8,294 nt of DNA, from the NCBI GenBank assembly GCA_023432075.1, contig JAEYVD010000652.1, positions 1 to 8,294 on the forward strand, read 5' to 3'. Source of the DNA: Pseudomonadota bacterium (GTDB lineage: Bacteria > Pseudomonadota > Gammaproteobacteria > Burkholderiales > Burkholderiaceae_B). Shown piece after piece: positions 1-6,618 of the stretch. The position numbers were made by a program, and so were the translations under genes. The stretch's first letter is position 1. Each line of letters begins with the position of its first letter. The notes below the pieces were generated by a model. The model had not been told where the DNA came from and searched no databases. It worked only from the letters and a program-made list of their open reading frames with translations.

Positions 1-1924
1 TGTCCCAGTCCAGGCTGGCGCGGTCCAGCGTGCGCAGGTCGATGACTTCCGCATCCACGCCGGCCGCTTCGGCCGCCGCCAGCGCGCGGCTGACCATGGA
101 CAGGTACGTCAGGATGGTGACCTTGCCACCCTCGCGCCGCACTTGCGCGCGGCCGAACGGAATGGCGTAGTCCAGGTCATTCTCGGGGACCTCGCCCGAA
201 GACGCGTACAGATCGACGTGCTCGATGACCAGCACCGGGTCCTTGGAGGCCAGCGCCGTGGTCATCAGGCCCCCGGAATCGGGCGGCGTGGATGGGGCGA
301 CGATGCGCCAGCCGGGCGCGGTGGCGAAGATGCCGGCCGGGTCCATCGAATGCTGCGAGCCGTAGCCCGTGCCCATTGCGACCTTGGTGCGCAGCACGAA
401 GGGCACGGCGATGTCGCCGCCGAACATGTGGCGCGCCTTGCCGATCTGGTTGAAGATCTGGTCGGCCGCGACCCACATGAAGTCCGGGTACATGAATTCC
501 ACGACGGGCTTGTAGCGGCCGTCCATCGCCAGCCCGCCGCCCAGCCCGGCAAAGGCGTTTTCGGAAATGGGCGTGCCCAGCACGCGGTCCGGATACTTGT
601 CCTTCAGGCCGCGCGTGGCGCCGTTGGTGCCGCCCTTCAGACGGTGCACGTCTTCGCCCAGCACCACGACGCCGGGGTCGGTTTCCATGCGGCGGTCCAG
701 CACGTCGGCCACCGCATCGACGAACTTGCGGGTCACGGTGGCGCCGGTATGGTCCGCCGCCTCCTGGTAGCGCAGGCCGGCCAGTTCCGATCCATCACTG
801 CGCAGGCCCACGTCGCGGAAATCCGGGCTGGGCCACAGGTCGGCGCGCACGCGGCGCTTGCCGCCGTCAGCCGCTTCGGTCAGGCGGCCGGACACTTCCT
901 TCATCACGTCCTTGCAGCGCTGGCGCAGCGCGTCCACCTCGGCCTGCGTGACGAGCTTGCGGCCGATCATCTCGGCCGCGATGCGGTCCTGCGGATCGCG
1001 CAGGCGCCATTGCGCCTCCTCGTCCTTGGTGCGATAGCCGAAGGCGCTGCCGGGGAAGGGGCCGTTCTGGTGAAAGAACCGGTAGACGTCCACTTCGACG
1101 ATGGTCGGGCCATTGCCCGCGCGCATGTGCGCCACGGCTTCCGACATGGCCAGGTGCACGGCCAGCGGGTCCATGCCGTCGACCTTCCACGCGGGAATGT
1201 TGAAGGCCAGGCCGCGCGCGGACAGGCGCGGCTCGGCGGTGGACTCTTCCACGGTCGTGGACACGGCGTAGCGGTTGTTCTCGATGAAAAAGCACAGCGG
1301 CGTCTTCCACGCGGCGGTCAGGTTCATCGTTTCCAGCACCGAGCCGATGTTCACCGCGCCGTCGCCGAAGTACGTCACGGCCACGCGATCCGTGCCCGCG
1401 TGCTTGTGCGCCCAGCCCGCGCCGGCGGCCAGCGGCACGCCGCCGCCGACGATCGCGTTCGTGCCCAGCGCGCCCGCTTCCAGCCAGCGCAGGTGCATGC
1501 TGCCCCCACGGCCGCGGCAGTAGCCGTTTGCCAGCCCCATGATCTCGGCCAGCGTCTTGTGCAGGACCTCGTCGATGGCGGGCGTGAGCGGGTTGCGCGG
1601 ATCCAGTCCCTGCGGCGCCACGTGCTGCAGCGCTTTGGCCAGGAACTGGTGGTGGCCGCGGTGCGAGCCGTTGATCTGGTCGCCGGCGCCCAGGGCCAGC
1701 ACCGAGCCGACGGCGCCGCCTTCCTGCCCGACCGACGAGTGCGCGGGACCGTGCACCAGGCCTTCGGCGGCCAGTTCCAGCACAGCTTCCTCGAAAGCGC
1801 GGATCCAGTGCAGTTGGGTCAGCATCGTGCCGAGCAGCGCGGGGTCCGCCTGCTGCCAGTCCGAGGCCTCGGCCGTCAGTTGCCGCCAGGGCGCCTGGGG
1901 CTCGAGCGGTTGGTAGGTGGCCAT
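1..1924 (-). CDS. Fused alpha-beta thiamine-diphosphate-dependent 2-oxoacid (or acyloin) dehydrogenase E1 component, C-terminus cut by window edge
   Basis: This is the E1 subunit of a 2-oxoacid-dehydrogenase-type complex. It uses thiamine diphosphate to decarboxylate a 2-oxo acid, or cleave an acyloin, and transfers the acyl group to lipoyl E2 in the cytosol. The 641 in-window residues hold an E1-alpha half (about 30-330) with GSMHL before the cofactor domain and the ThDP motif GDG (187-189) ending in NN (216-217). A linker leads to an E1-beta half from about 390, with GEDV, the catalytic-type Glu455 in PISENAF and His525 in GSQHSMDP. The transketolase C-domain has just begun at the edge, so roughly 80-100 residues are missing (expected total about 720-740). 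ATG 1924 is chosen because GGAGA lies 7 nt upstream. It follows the dehydrogenase gene after 39 nt. No lipoyl domain is seen, so E2 and E3 must be separate. Where many E1-alpha proteins have a GHS loop, this one reads FHQNGPFPG (284-292). Family assignment is firm; substrate is unknown. Confidence 0.93.
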   Translation of the reverse strand, partial: MATYQPLEPQAPWRQLTAEASDWQQADPALLGTMLTQLHWIRAFEEAVLELAAEGLVHGPAHSSVGQEGGAVGSVLALGAGDQINGSHRGHHQFLAKALQHVAPQGLDPRNPLTPAIDEVLHKTLAEIMGLANGYCRGRGGSMHLRWLEAGALGTNAIVGGGVPLAAGAGWAHKHAGTDRVAVTYFGDGAVNIGSVLETMNLTAAWKTPLCFFIENNRYAVSTTVEESTAEPRLSARGLAFNIPAWKVDGMDPLAVHLAMSEAVAHMRAGNGPTIVEVDVYRFFHQNGPFPGSAFGYRTKDEEAQWRLRDPQDRIAAEMIGRKLVTQAEVDALRQRCKDVMKEVSGRLTEAADGGKRRVRADLWPSPDFRDVGLRSDGSELAGLRYQEAADHTGATVTRKFVDAVADVLDRRMETDPGVVVLGEDVHRLKGGTNGATRGLKDKYPDRVLGTPISENAFAGLGGGLAMDGRYKPVVEFMYPDFMWVAADQIFNQIGKARHMFGGDIAVPFVLRTKVAMGTGYGSQHSMDPAGIFATAPGWRIVAPSTPPDSGGLMTTALASKDPVLVIEHVDLYASSGEVPENDLDYAIPFGRAQVRREGGKVTILTYLSMVSRALAAAEAAGVDAEVIDLRTLDRASLDWD

Positions 1925-1963
1925 GAATGAATCTCCAGTGTGTTTTTTTAAGCGTCGGGGCAA

Positions 1964-2752
1964 TCAGAGGTAGCTGTAGCGGCTCCAGCCGCCGTCTGCC
2001 ACCAGGGTGTGTCCGGTGATGTAGGCGGCCTGGCGCGACGCCAGGAAAACCGCCAGGTCGGCCATTTCGGCCGGCTGCGCCATGCGGCGCAGGGGCGTGC
2101 GTTGCTTGAGGCGCTCGGGGTCCAGCCGGCCGCGCGCGGCCAGGTCGCGCACCAGGTCGGTTTCGACGTAGCCAGGCGCCAGCGCATTGACGCGCACGCC
2201 CGCCGGGCCCCATTCCACGGCCAGCGTCTCGGTCAGCAGCACCACCGCGCCCTTGGTGGCGCAGTAGGCGGCGCGGTCGGGGGCGGCCACCACGCCGTAC
2301 ATGGACGCCAGGTTGATGATGCTGCCCGAGCCGGCGGGCACCATGCGCCGTCCGGCCGCCTGCGCGCAGAGGAAGACGCCCGTCAGGTTGATGTCGACGG
2401 CGCGGCGCCATTCGTCCACGGTGACTTCCAGCGTGGGCTTGTTGGCCGAGATGCCGGCGTTGTTGACCAGCACGTCGATGCCGCCCCAGGTGTCCGCAAC
2501 CTGCGCAAAGGCGCGCTCGACGGCGTCGGCATCCGTGACGGAAGCCTGCACCGCCATGGCCTGCGCGCCTTCGGCGGTCAGGGCCGCTACGGCGGCGTCC
2601 AGCGCGCCGGTATCCATGTCCAGCAGCGCGACGCGCGCGCCCTGGCGTGCAAAGGCCTGCGCCGTGCTGTAGCCGATGCCCTTCGCGCCGCCGGTGATGA
2701 CGACCGCCTGGCCGCGCAACTCGGCATGAATGACTTCAGTGGTGTTGTCCAC
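1964..2752 (-). CDS. Short-chain dehydrogenase/reductase (SDR), classical, probably NAD-dependent
   Basis: A 262-residue cytosolic oxidoreductase of the classical SDR family, which interconverts a hydroxyl and a keto group. The Rossmann cofactor motif TGGAKGIG is at 20-27 and NNAG at 97-100. The catalytic tetrad is Asn122, Ser150, Tyr163 and Lys167 (YCATK). Asp45 at the end of beta-strand 2 (LLDMD) suggests NAD(H) rather than NADP(H). The C-terminal part has the usual PGYVET and ITGHTLVADGG segments. Translation starts at a GTG (2750-2752): the frame is open only back to the livF stop codon, no ATG lies between them, and the first internal Met is residue 46, past the cofactor loop. The ribosome site is weak (CAGG at 2761-2764). 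It sits 36 nt after livF and 39 nt before the E1 gene, so it probably oxidises the imported compound, or an intermediate from it, ahead of E1. A sugar, polyol, 2-hydroxyacid or butanediol substrate would all fit; the sequence does not decide. Confidence 0.93.
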   Translation of the reverse strand: MDNTTEVIHAELRGQAVVITGGAKGIGYSTAQAFARQGARVALLDMDTGALDAAVAALTAEGAQAMAVQASVTDADAVERAFAQVADTWGGIDVLVNNAGISANKPTLEVTVDEWRRAVDINLTGVFLCAQAAGRRMVPAGSGSIINLASMYGVVAAPDRAAYCATKGAVVLLTETLAVEWGPAGVRVNALAPGYVETDLVRDLAARGRLDPERLKQRTPLRRMAQPAEMADLAVFLASRQAAYITGHTLVADGGWSRYSYL

Positions 2753-2788
2753 GATGTGTGCCTGTGAGGGGTGAATACGTAAGGCGGC

Positions 2789-3508
2789 TCAGACCGCCAG
2801 CCATTCCTGGACGACGTCCTGGCGCTCATGCAGCTGCGCGGGCGGTCCTTCGAACACGATGCGCCCGTGGCCCATGACGCTGACGCGCGTGGACACCTTC
2901 AGCGCGATCGTCAGCTTCTGCTCCACCAGCACGACCGACACGCCCTGCTTGTGGATATCCCGGATGACGTCGGCGATCACCTCGACGATCTTGGGCGCCA
3001 GCCCTTCGGTGGGCTCGTCGATCAGGATGACCTTGGGGTTGCCCAGCAGCGAACGGCACATGGTCAGCATCTGCTGTTCGCCGCCTGACAGGTTGCCGGC
3101 GCGGGTATTGCTGCGTTCCTTCAGGCGGGGGAAGTAGTCGAACATCTGCGCCACGGTCCAGTACGGCGCATCGTCGCGCCGGGGCTGCTCGCCCATGCGC
3201 AGGTTCTCGTCCACCGTCAGGTTGGCGAACACCTCGCGTTCCTCGGGCACGAAGGCCAGGCCCGCGCGGGCGATCTCGAAAGGACGCTTGTTGGTGATGT
3301 CGCGGCCTTCCATCGCGATCTGGCCGCCGGTCACGTCCACCAGGCCCATGATGCTTTTCATGGTGGTCGAGCGGCCCGCGCCATTGCGGCCGAGCAGGCT
3401 GACGACCTCGCCGCGCCCGATCGACAGGTCGATGCCGTGCAGGATGTGGCTCTTGCCGTAGTGGGCATGCACGCCCTGCAGCGACAAGAGAGGGGATTGT
3501 GTCGTCAT
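2789..3508 (-). CDS. livF: HAAT-family ABC transporter ATP-binding protein LivF, with Arg replacing the Walker A lysine
   Basis: This is one of the two ATPase subunits of the importer, acting on the cytosolic face of the LivH-LivM channel. At 239 residues it has the usual LivF length. Walker A is GRNGAGRST (40-48), with Arg46 (CGC codon) where Lys is canonical. The LivF-type segment FVPEER is at 86-91, signature LSGGEQQ at 140-146 and Walker B VILIDEP at 160-166, with Asp164 and Glu165 intact. The switch-histidine position is Gln197 (VEQ), as is usual in LivF. The ATG at 3508-3506 overlaps the livG stop codon by four bases (ATGA), and GAGG lies 7 nt upstream inside livG, so translation is probably coupled. 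The family call rests on the VPE.R and VEQ segments and on its place after livG. The substrate need not be a branched-chain amino acid, because this family also moves other amino acids, amides, urea and aromatic or organic acids. Confidence 0.95.
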   Translation of the reverse strand: MTTQSPLLSLQGVHAHYGKSHILHGIDLSIGRGEVVSLLGRNGAGRSTTMKSIMGLVDVTGGQIAMEGRDITNKRPFEIARAGLAFVPEEREVFANLTVDENLRMGEQPRRDDAPYWTVAQMFDYFPRLKERSNTRAGNLSGGEQQMLTMCRSLLGNPKVILIDEPTEGLAPKIVEVIADVIRDIHKQGVSVVLVEQKLTIALKVSTRVSVMGHGRIVFEGPPAQLHERQDVVQEWLAV

Positions 3509-4257
3509 ACCGTTTCCTCTCCCAGGTAGGCCTCGCGCACGCGGGCGTCGCCGCGAATTTCGGCGGGCGTGCCGGTGGCCAGGATCTCGCCATAGACCAG
3601 CACGCTGATGCGGTCGGCCAGCGAGAACACCACCTGCATGTCGTGTTCGACGATCAGCAGGGTGCAGTCGCGCGTCACGTCCTTGATGAGTTCGACTGTG
3701 TAGTCGACCTCGTGCTGCGACATGCCCGCCATGGGCTCGTCCAGCAGGATCACCTTGGGCCGCGACGCCAGCGTCATGCCGATTTCCAGCGAACGCTGCT
3801 CGGAATAGTTCAAGTCGCCGGCCGCCGTGTCCTGGCGAGCCGTCAGCCGCACTTTCTCCAGCAGGCGGTCCACGTCCTCGTTGACGGCGCGGTTGCGTGC
3901 GATGGGCCGCCAGAAGTTGTAGACCAGGCCGTGCATGCGCAGCACCGCCAGTCGCAGGTTTTCGCGCACCGGCAGGCGCGGGAACACGTTGGTGATCTGG
4001 AACGAACGCGCCAGGCCGAGCCGGTTGATGGCTTCGGGCGCCAGGCCGCCGATCGGGCGCGAGCGCAGGCTGATGTCGCCCGAGGTGGGTGCGAACGAGC
4101 CCGACATCAGGTGAAACAGCGTGGACTTGCCCGCGCCGTTCGGGCCGATGACGGCGTGGCGTTCGCCGGCTTCGACCGCCAGGTTCACGCCGCGGATGAT
4201 CTGCGCTTCACCAAAGGATTTGCGCACGTCGGTCAGGGTCAGGATCTCGTGGCTCAT
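3505..4257 (-). CDS. livG: HAAT-family ABC transporter ATP-binding protein LivG
   Basis: The second ATPase subunit, 250 residues, of typical LivG length. Walker A is canonical (GPNGAGKST, 38-46, Lys44). The Q-loop is Gln87 in ARSFQITNVF, Walker B is VILLDEP (169-175, Asp173 and Glu174), and the switch histidine is His205 (VEHDM). The C-terminal REAYLG segment is a LivG hallmark. The signature reads LNYSEQ (149-154) rather than LSGGQ or the common LivG form LSYGEQ, so both Ser and Gly are changed. The start at ATG 4257-4255 overlaps the livM stop (ATGA), with TGGAG 8 nt upstream. Its own stop overlaps the livF start in the same way. The reading frame stays open far upstream through livM, but that part is not LivG-like and is a shadow. 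Together with LivF it hydrolyses ATP to power import. Confidence 0.95.
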   Translation of the reverse strand: MSHEILTLTDVRKSFGEAQIIRGVNLAVEAGERHAVIGPNGAGKSTLFHLMSGSFAPTSGDISLRSRPIGGLAPEAINRLGLARSFQITNVFPRLPVRENLRLAVLRMHGLVYNFWRPIARNRAVNEDVDRLLEKVRLTARQDTAAGDLNYSEQRSLEIGMTLASRPKVILLDEPMAGMSQHEVDYTVELIKDVTRDCTLLIVEHDMQVVFSLADRISVLVYGEILATGTPAEIRGDARVREAYLGEETV

Positions 4258-5534
4258 TGGGCGGGCTCCAGCAAGGGGGCGGCTTCGCCCGCGTCGCGCC
4301 ACAGGGCCAGCGCCCAGCGGCAGGCGGCCAGGCCCGCGGCAAACAGCGCCAGCGGCACCAGCCAGGTCGATACCGCAAGCGGCGCCCACTCCTGGCCGAA
4401 CAGCGGGATGGCGGGCCAGCCGGCCTCGGGGTTCATGGCGAGGAGCGCGCGGTAATCGCGCGCAAACATGCGTTGCAGCAGTTCCACGGTGAAGACGGTG
4501 GCGCCGGTGAGCAGCAGCCCCCCGGCCACAGACACCGCGGCGCGCGGCAGCCAGTTGGCCAGCCCGCGCTCGCGCAGCGACTTGGCCGCGCGCTGCACCA
4601 GGCCCACCAGGCCGTCCGGCACGAACAGCATCACCAGCACGAAGAGAATGCCCTGGTACAGCAGCCACGACCGCGTGATGTCGGCCAGCGTCTGCGACAG
4701 GAAGGTCAGGATGGACGCGCCCAGCACCGGACCGAGGAACGCATTGACGCCGCCGATGTAGGCGAACAGCACCGCGTCGGTGGACAGCTTGACCTCGAAC
4801 AGCACGTAGTTGCCGGCTTCGATGTTCAGCGCCTGCAAGCCGCCCGCGATGCCGGCAAACATGGCCGACAGCGCAAACACCATGGTCTTGAGCGCATGCG
4901 GGCGGTAGCCCAGGTAGCGCAGACGGTTGGCGTTTTCGCGCAGGCCCAGCGTCAGCCGGCCCAGCGGCGTGCGCGTCAGGCCGTACAGCGCGGCCAGCGA
5001 CACCAGCACCCACGCCAGCACCAGGTAGTACACCTCGATGTCCGAGCCGAAGGTAAAGCCCCATGCCGGCATGCGCATCGCGGACACGCCTGCCTCGCCG
5101 CCGAAGACGCTTTTCAGGTGCGGCGCCAGGGCGTGCAGCAGTTCGGCCAGCGCCAGCGTAATCATCGAAAAATACACGCCCGAGCGCATGGTGGCGAACC
5201 AGCCGGCGACCAGGCCGAACAGCAGCCCGGCCACGCCGCCCACCAGCGGCATCAGCGGCGTGGGCAGCAGGCCCGCGCCACCCAGCGCATTCATCGCGTG
5301 GATGGTGGCGAAGGTGCCCACCCCAAAGTAGGCGGCATGACCAAAGGACAGCATGCCGCCCTGGCCGGCCAGCAGGTTGAAGGCGCAGGCGAACAGCGCG
5401 GCGATCAGCATCTGCACGGCCGCCACGAGCTGGCCGGCAGGCAGCAGCCAGGGCAGGGCGCACAGCGCGGCCACGCACAGGATCAACAGCAGCGCGCCCG
5501 CGGTGCGGCGGGTGGAGGTAGCGGTTTGGCTCAT
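4254..5534 (-). CDS. livM: HAAT-family ABC transporter permease LivM, with a C-terminal extension
   Basis: An inner-membrane permease of 426 residues that pairs with LivH to form the channel (BPD_transp_2 family). An N-terminal hydrophobic helix (about 13-32) is followed by the LivM hallmark GQGGMLSFGHAAYFG (57-71), the EAA-type loop around LRENANRLRYLGY that contacts the ATPases, and IGGVNAFLGPVLGA. The ordinary permease core ends near residue 324. About 100 further residues contain two more hydrophobic stretches (about 332-350 and 384-410) separated by a polar loop of about 35 residues. The gene starts at ATG 5534-5532, overlapping the livH stop (ATGA), with GGGAGA 6 nt upstream. The frame is open further upstream inside livH, but that part does not look like permease. 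The stop overlaps the livG start. Family identity is clear; the role of the extension is unknown. Confidence 0.94.
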   Translation of the reverse strand: MSQTATSTRRTAGALLLILCVAALCALPWLLPAGQLVAAVQMLIAALFACAFNLLAGQGGMLSFGHAAYFGVGTFATIHAMNALGGAGLLPTPLMPLVGGVAGLLFGLVAGWFATMRSGVYFSMITLALAELLHALAPHLKSVFGGEAGVSAMRMPAWGFTFGSDIEVYYLVLAWVLVSLAALYGLTRTPLGRLTLGLRENANRLRYLGYRPHALKTMVFALSAMFAGIAGGLQALNIEAGNYVLFEVKLSTDAVLFAYIGGVNAFLGPVLGASILTFLSQTLADITRSWLLYQGILFVLVMLFVPDGLVGLVQRAAKSLRERGLANWLPRAAVSVAGGLLLTGATVFTVELLQRMFARDYRALLAMNPEAGWPAIPLFGQEWAPLAVSTWLVPLALFAAGLAACRWALALWRDAGEAAPLLEPAQ

Positions 5535-6472
5535 GCCTGCTCTCCCTTCAGCCCCGACGGCTTGACCAGCAGCACCACCAGCATCAAGAGGAACGGCAGC
5601 GTTGCGGCCAGGCTGGAGATCTTCACCGTCATCAGCCCGCCCACGCTTTCGGCCCACTCGCGCGCGCCGAACAGGCCAAAAAGCGTCGCCAGGCTGGCGT
5701 CGATGCCGACCGAGAACGAGCTGATCAGGCCGATCAGCAGCGACGCGATCATCGCGCCTTCCAGCGAACCCAGGCCGCCCACCACCACCACCACGAACAC
5801 CAGTACGCCCAGTTCCAGCGCCATGTTGGGATTGGTGGTGTAGAAGGCGCCCGCGACCGCGCCGGCCAGGCCCGCCATCGCCGCGCCCACGCCGAACACG
5901 CTCATGAAGACCAGCGGCACGTTGTGACCCAGCGCCTCGGCCATGCGCGGACGGTAGATGGCCGAGCGCACCACGATGCCGACGCGGGTGCGCGACAAGA
6001 GCAGGTAGATCACGGCGAACATCGCCAGCGACACGCCGCCCATCAGCAGCCGGTAGAACGGATAGTCCGCGTCGAACACGCGGAAGGCCGCGAAGTTCAG
6101 GAACTGCGGCACGCGGTAGTCGACGGGAAAGTCGCCGTAGAAGAGCTTGATCAGCTCGGCGACGATGAACGCCAGCCCGAAGGTCACCAGCAGCTCCTGC
6201 GCGTGGCCGAACTTGTGCACGCGGCGCAGGAAGAAGCGTTCGACGCCCATGCCAAGCACGCCCGCGATGATCGTGGCCAGCACCAGCGCCGTCCAGAAGC
6301 CCGTGACGGGCGTGAGGGTGTAGGCGGCATACGCGCCGATCATGTAGAACGATGCGTGCGCGAAGTTCAGCACACCCATCATCCCGAAAATCAGTGTCAG
6401 GCCTGCCGACACCATGAATAGCAGCAGGCCGTAGATCACGCCGTTCAACAGCGAGACGGTAAAGTATTCCAT
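5531..6472 (-). CDS. livH: HAAT-family ABC transporter permease LivH
   Basis: An inner-membrane permease of 313 residues, the normal LivH length, with about eight hydrophobic segments. The LivH signature region GLTLIFGMMGVLNFAHASFY is at 24-43 and continues into MIGAYAA. The EAA-type coupling loop lies near 174-204 (AEALGHNVP followed by AGLAGAVAG), and VVVGGLGSLEGA (229-240) is the usual C-terminal family motif. ATG 6472-6470 is supported by TGGAG 5 nt upstream. Upstream lies a 146-nt spacer with three inverted repeats separating it from the binding-protein gene; downstream its stop codon overlaps the livM start (ATGA). The valine run at 227-231 is encoded by GTG repeats, but such runs are common in this family. 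With LivM it forms the translocation path for the ligand delivered by the upstream binding protein. Confidence 0.95.
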   Translation of the reverse strand: MEYFTVSLLNGVIYGLLLFMVSAGLTLIFGMMGVLNFAHASFYMIGAYAAYTLTPVTGFWTALVLATIIAGVLGMGVERFFLRRVHKFGHAQELLVTFGLAFIVAELIKLFYGDFPVDYRVPQFLNFAAFRVFDADYPFYRLLMGGVSLAMFAVIYLLLSRTRVGIVVRSAIYRPRMAEALGHNVPLVFMSVFGVGAAMAGLAGAVAGAFYTTNPNMALELGVLVFVVVVVGGLGSLEGAMIASLLIGLISSFSVGIDASLATLFGLFGAREWAESVGGLMTVKISSLAATLPFLLMLVVLLVKPSGLKGEQA

Positions 6473-6491
6473 GTCCGCTCCAGGATTCTTG

Positions 6492-6514
6492 CGCGGGACG
6501 CCAGGCGTCCCGCG
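6492..6514 (-). promoter_or_regulatory. Perfect 11-bp inverted repeat just upstream of livH
   Basis: The arms CGCGGGACGCC (6492-6502) and GGCGTCCCGCG (6504-6514) are exact complements around one base. In RNA this gives a very stable stem of 9-10 bp with a small loop. It ends about 9 nt before the livH ribosome site (6478-6482) on the transcript. No U-run follows on the minus strand, so it is not a classic intrinsic terminator. Likely roles are mRNA-end protection, partial attenuation, or limiting permease output relative to the binding protein. Confidence 0.6.
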
Positions 6515-6521
6515 AGCGATT

Positions 6522-6560
6522 GCGCACGTTGTTTTTGCCCGGCCCGCGCCGGGAGTGCGC
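6522..6560 (-). promoter_or_regulatory. Nested inverted repeats in the binding-protein/livH spacer
   Basis: An outer pair, GCGCAC (6522-6527) with GTGCGC (6555-6560), encloses an inner pair, CCCGGC (6538-6543) with GCCGGG (6548-6553), around a 4-nt loop. Both arm pairs are exact. On the minus strand the inner hairpin is followed by CAAAAACAAC, not by U residues, so termination is unlikely. It is probably part of the same structured spacer as the neighbouring hairpins; alternatively the inner pair may be chance in GC-rich DNA. Confidence 0.4.
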
Positions 6561-6579
6561 TTGTCATGTGCCGGCGGCG

Positions 6580-6617
6580 GCCCGCGCGCATTTCAGCGCA
6601 CAGCCCGCCGCGCGGGC
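6580..6617 (-). promoter_or_regulatory. Inverted repeat directly after the binding-protein stop codon
   Basis: Exact 9-bp arms GCCCGCGCG (6580-6588) and CGCGCGGGC (6609-6617) are separated by 20 nt. The transcript enters this structure one nucleotide after the stop codon of the binding-protein gene. There is no following U-tract. A 3'-end stem of this kind often protects the message of the binding protein from exonucleases, giving more binding protein than permease; that role is inferred here. Confidence 0.45.
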
Positions 6618-6618
6618 A

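Noticed and set aside
143..1930. 595-codon open frame on the plus strand opposite the E1 gene
   Set aside because: His/Arg/Ala/Gly-rich translation with no domain, typical of the antisense of a GC-rich gene; the minus-strand frame carries clear E1 motifs.
1941..1950. T-run between the E1 and SDR genes as a plus-strand terminator
   Set aside because: No hairpin precedes it on the plus strand; on the minus strand it is simply an A-run upstream of the E1 ribosome site.
5785..5806. CCA (GTG on the coding strand) triplet repeat in livH as a phase-variation tract
   Set aside because: Triplet changes would not shift the frame, and valine runs at this membrane segment are usual in the LivH family.
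4257..5843. 528-codon plus-strand frame opposite livM and livH
   Set aside because: Gln/His/Arg-rich composition with no recognisable fold; a shadow of the permease genes.
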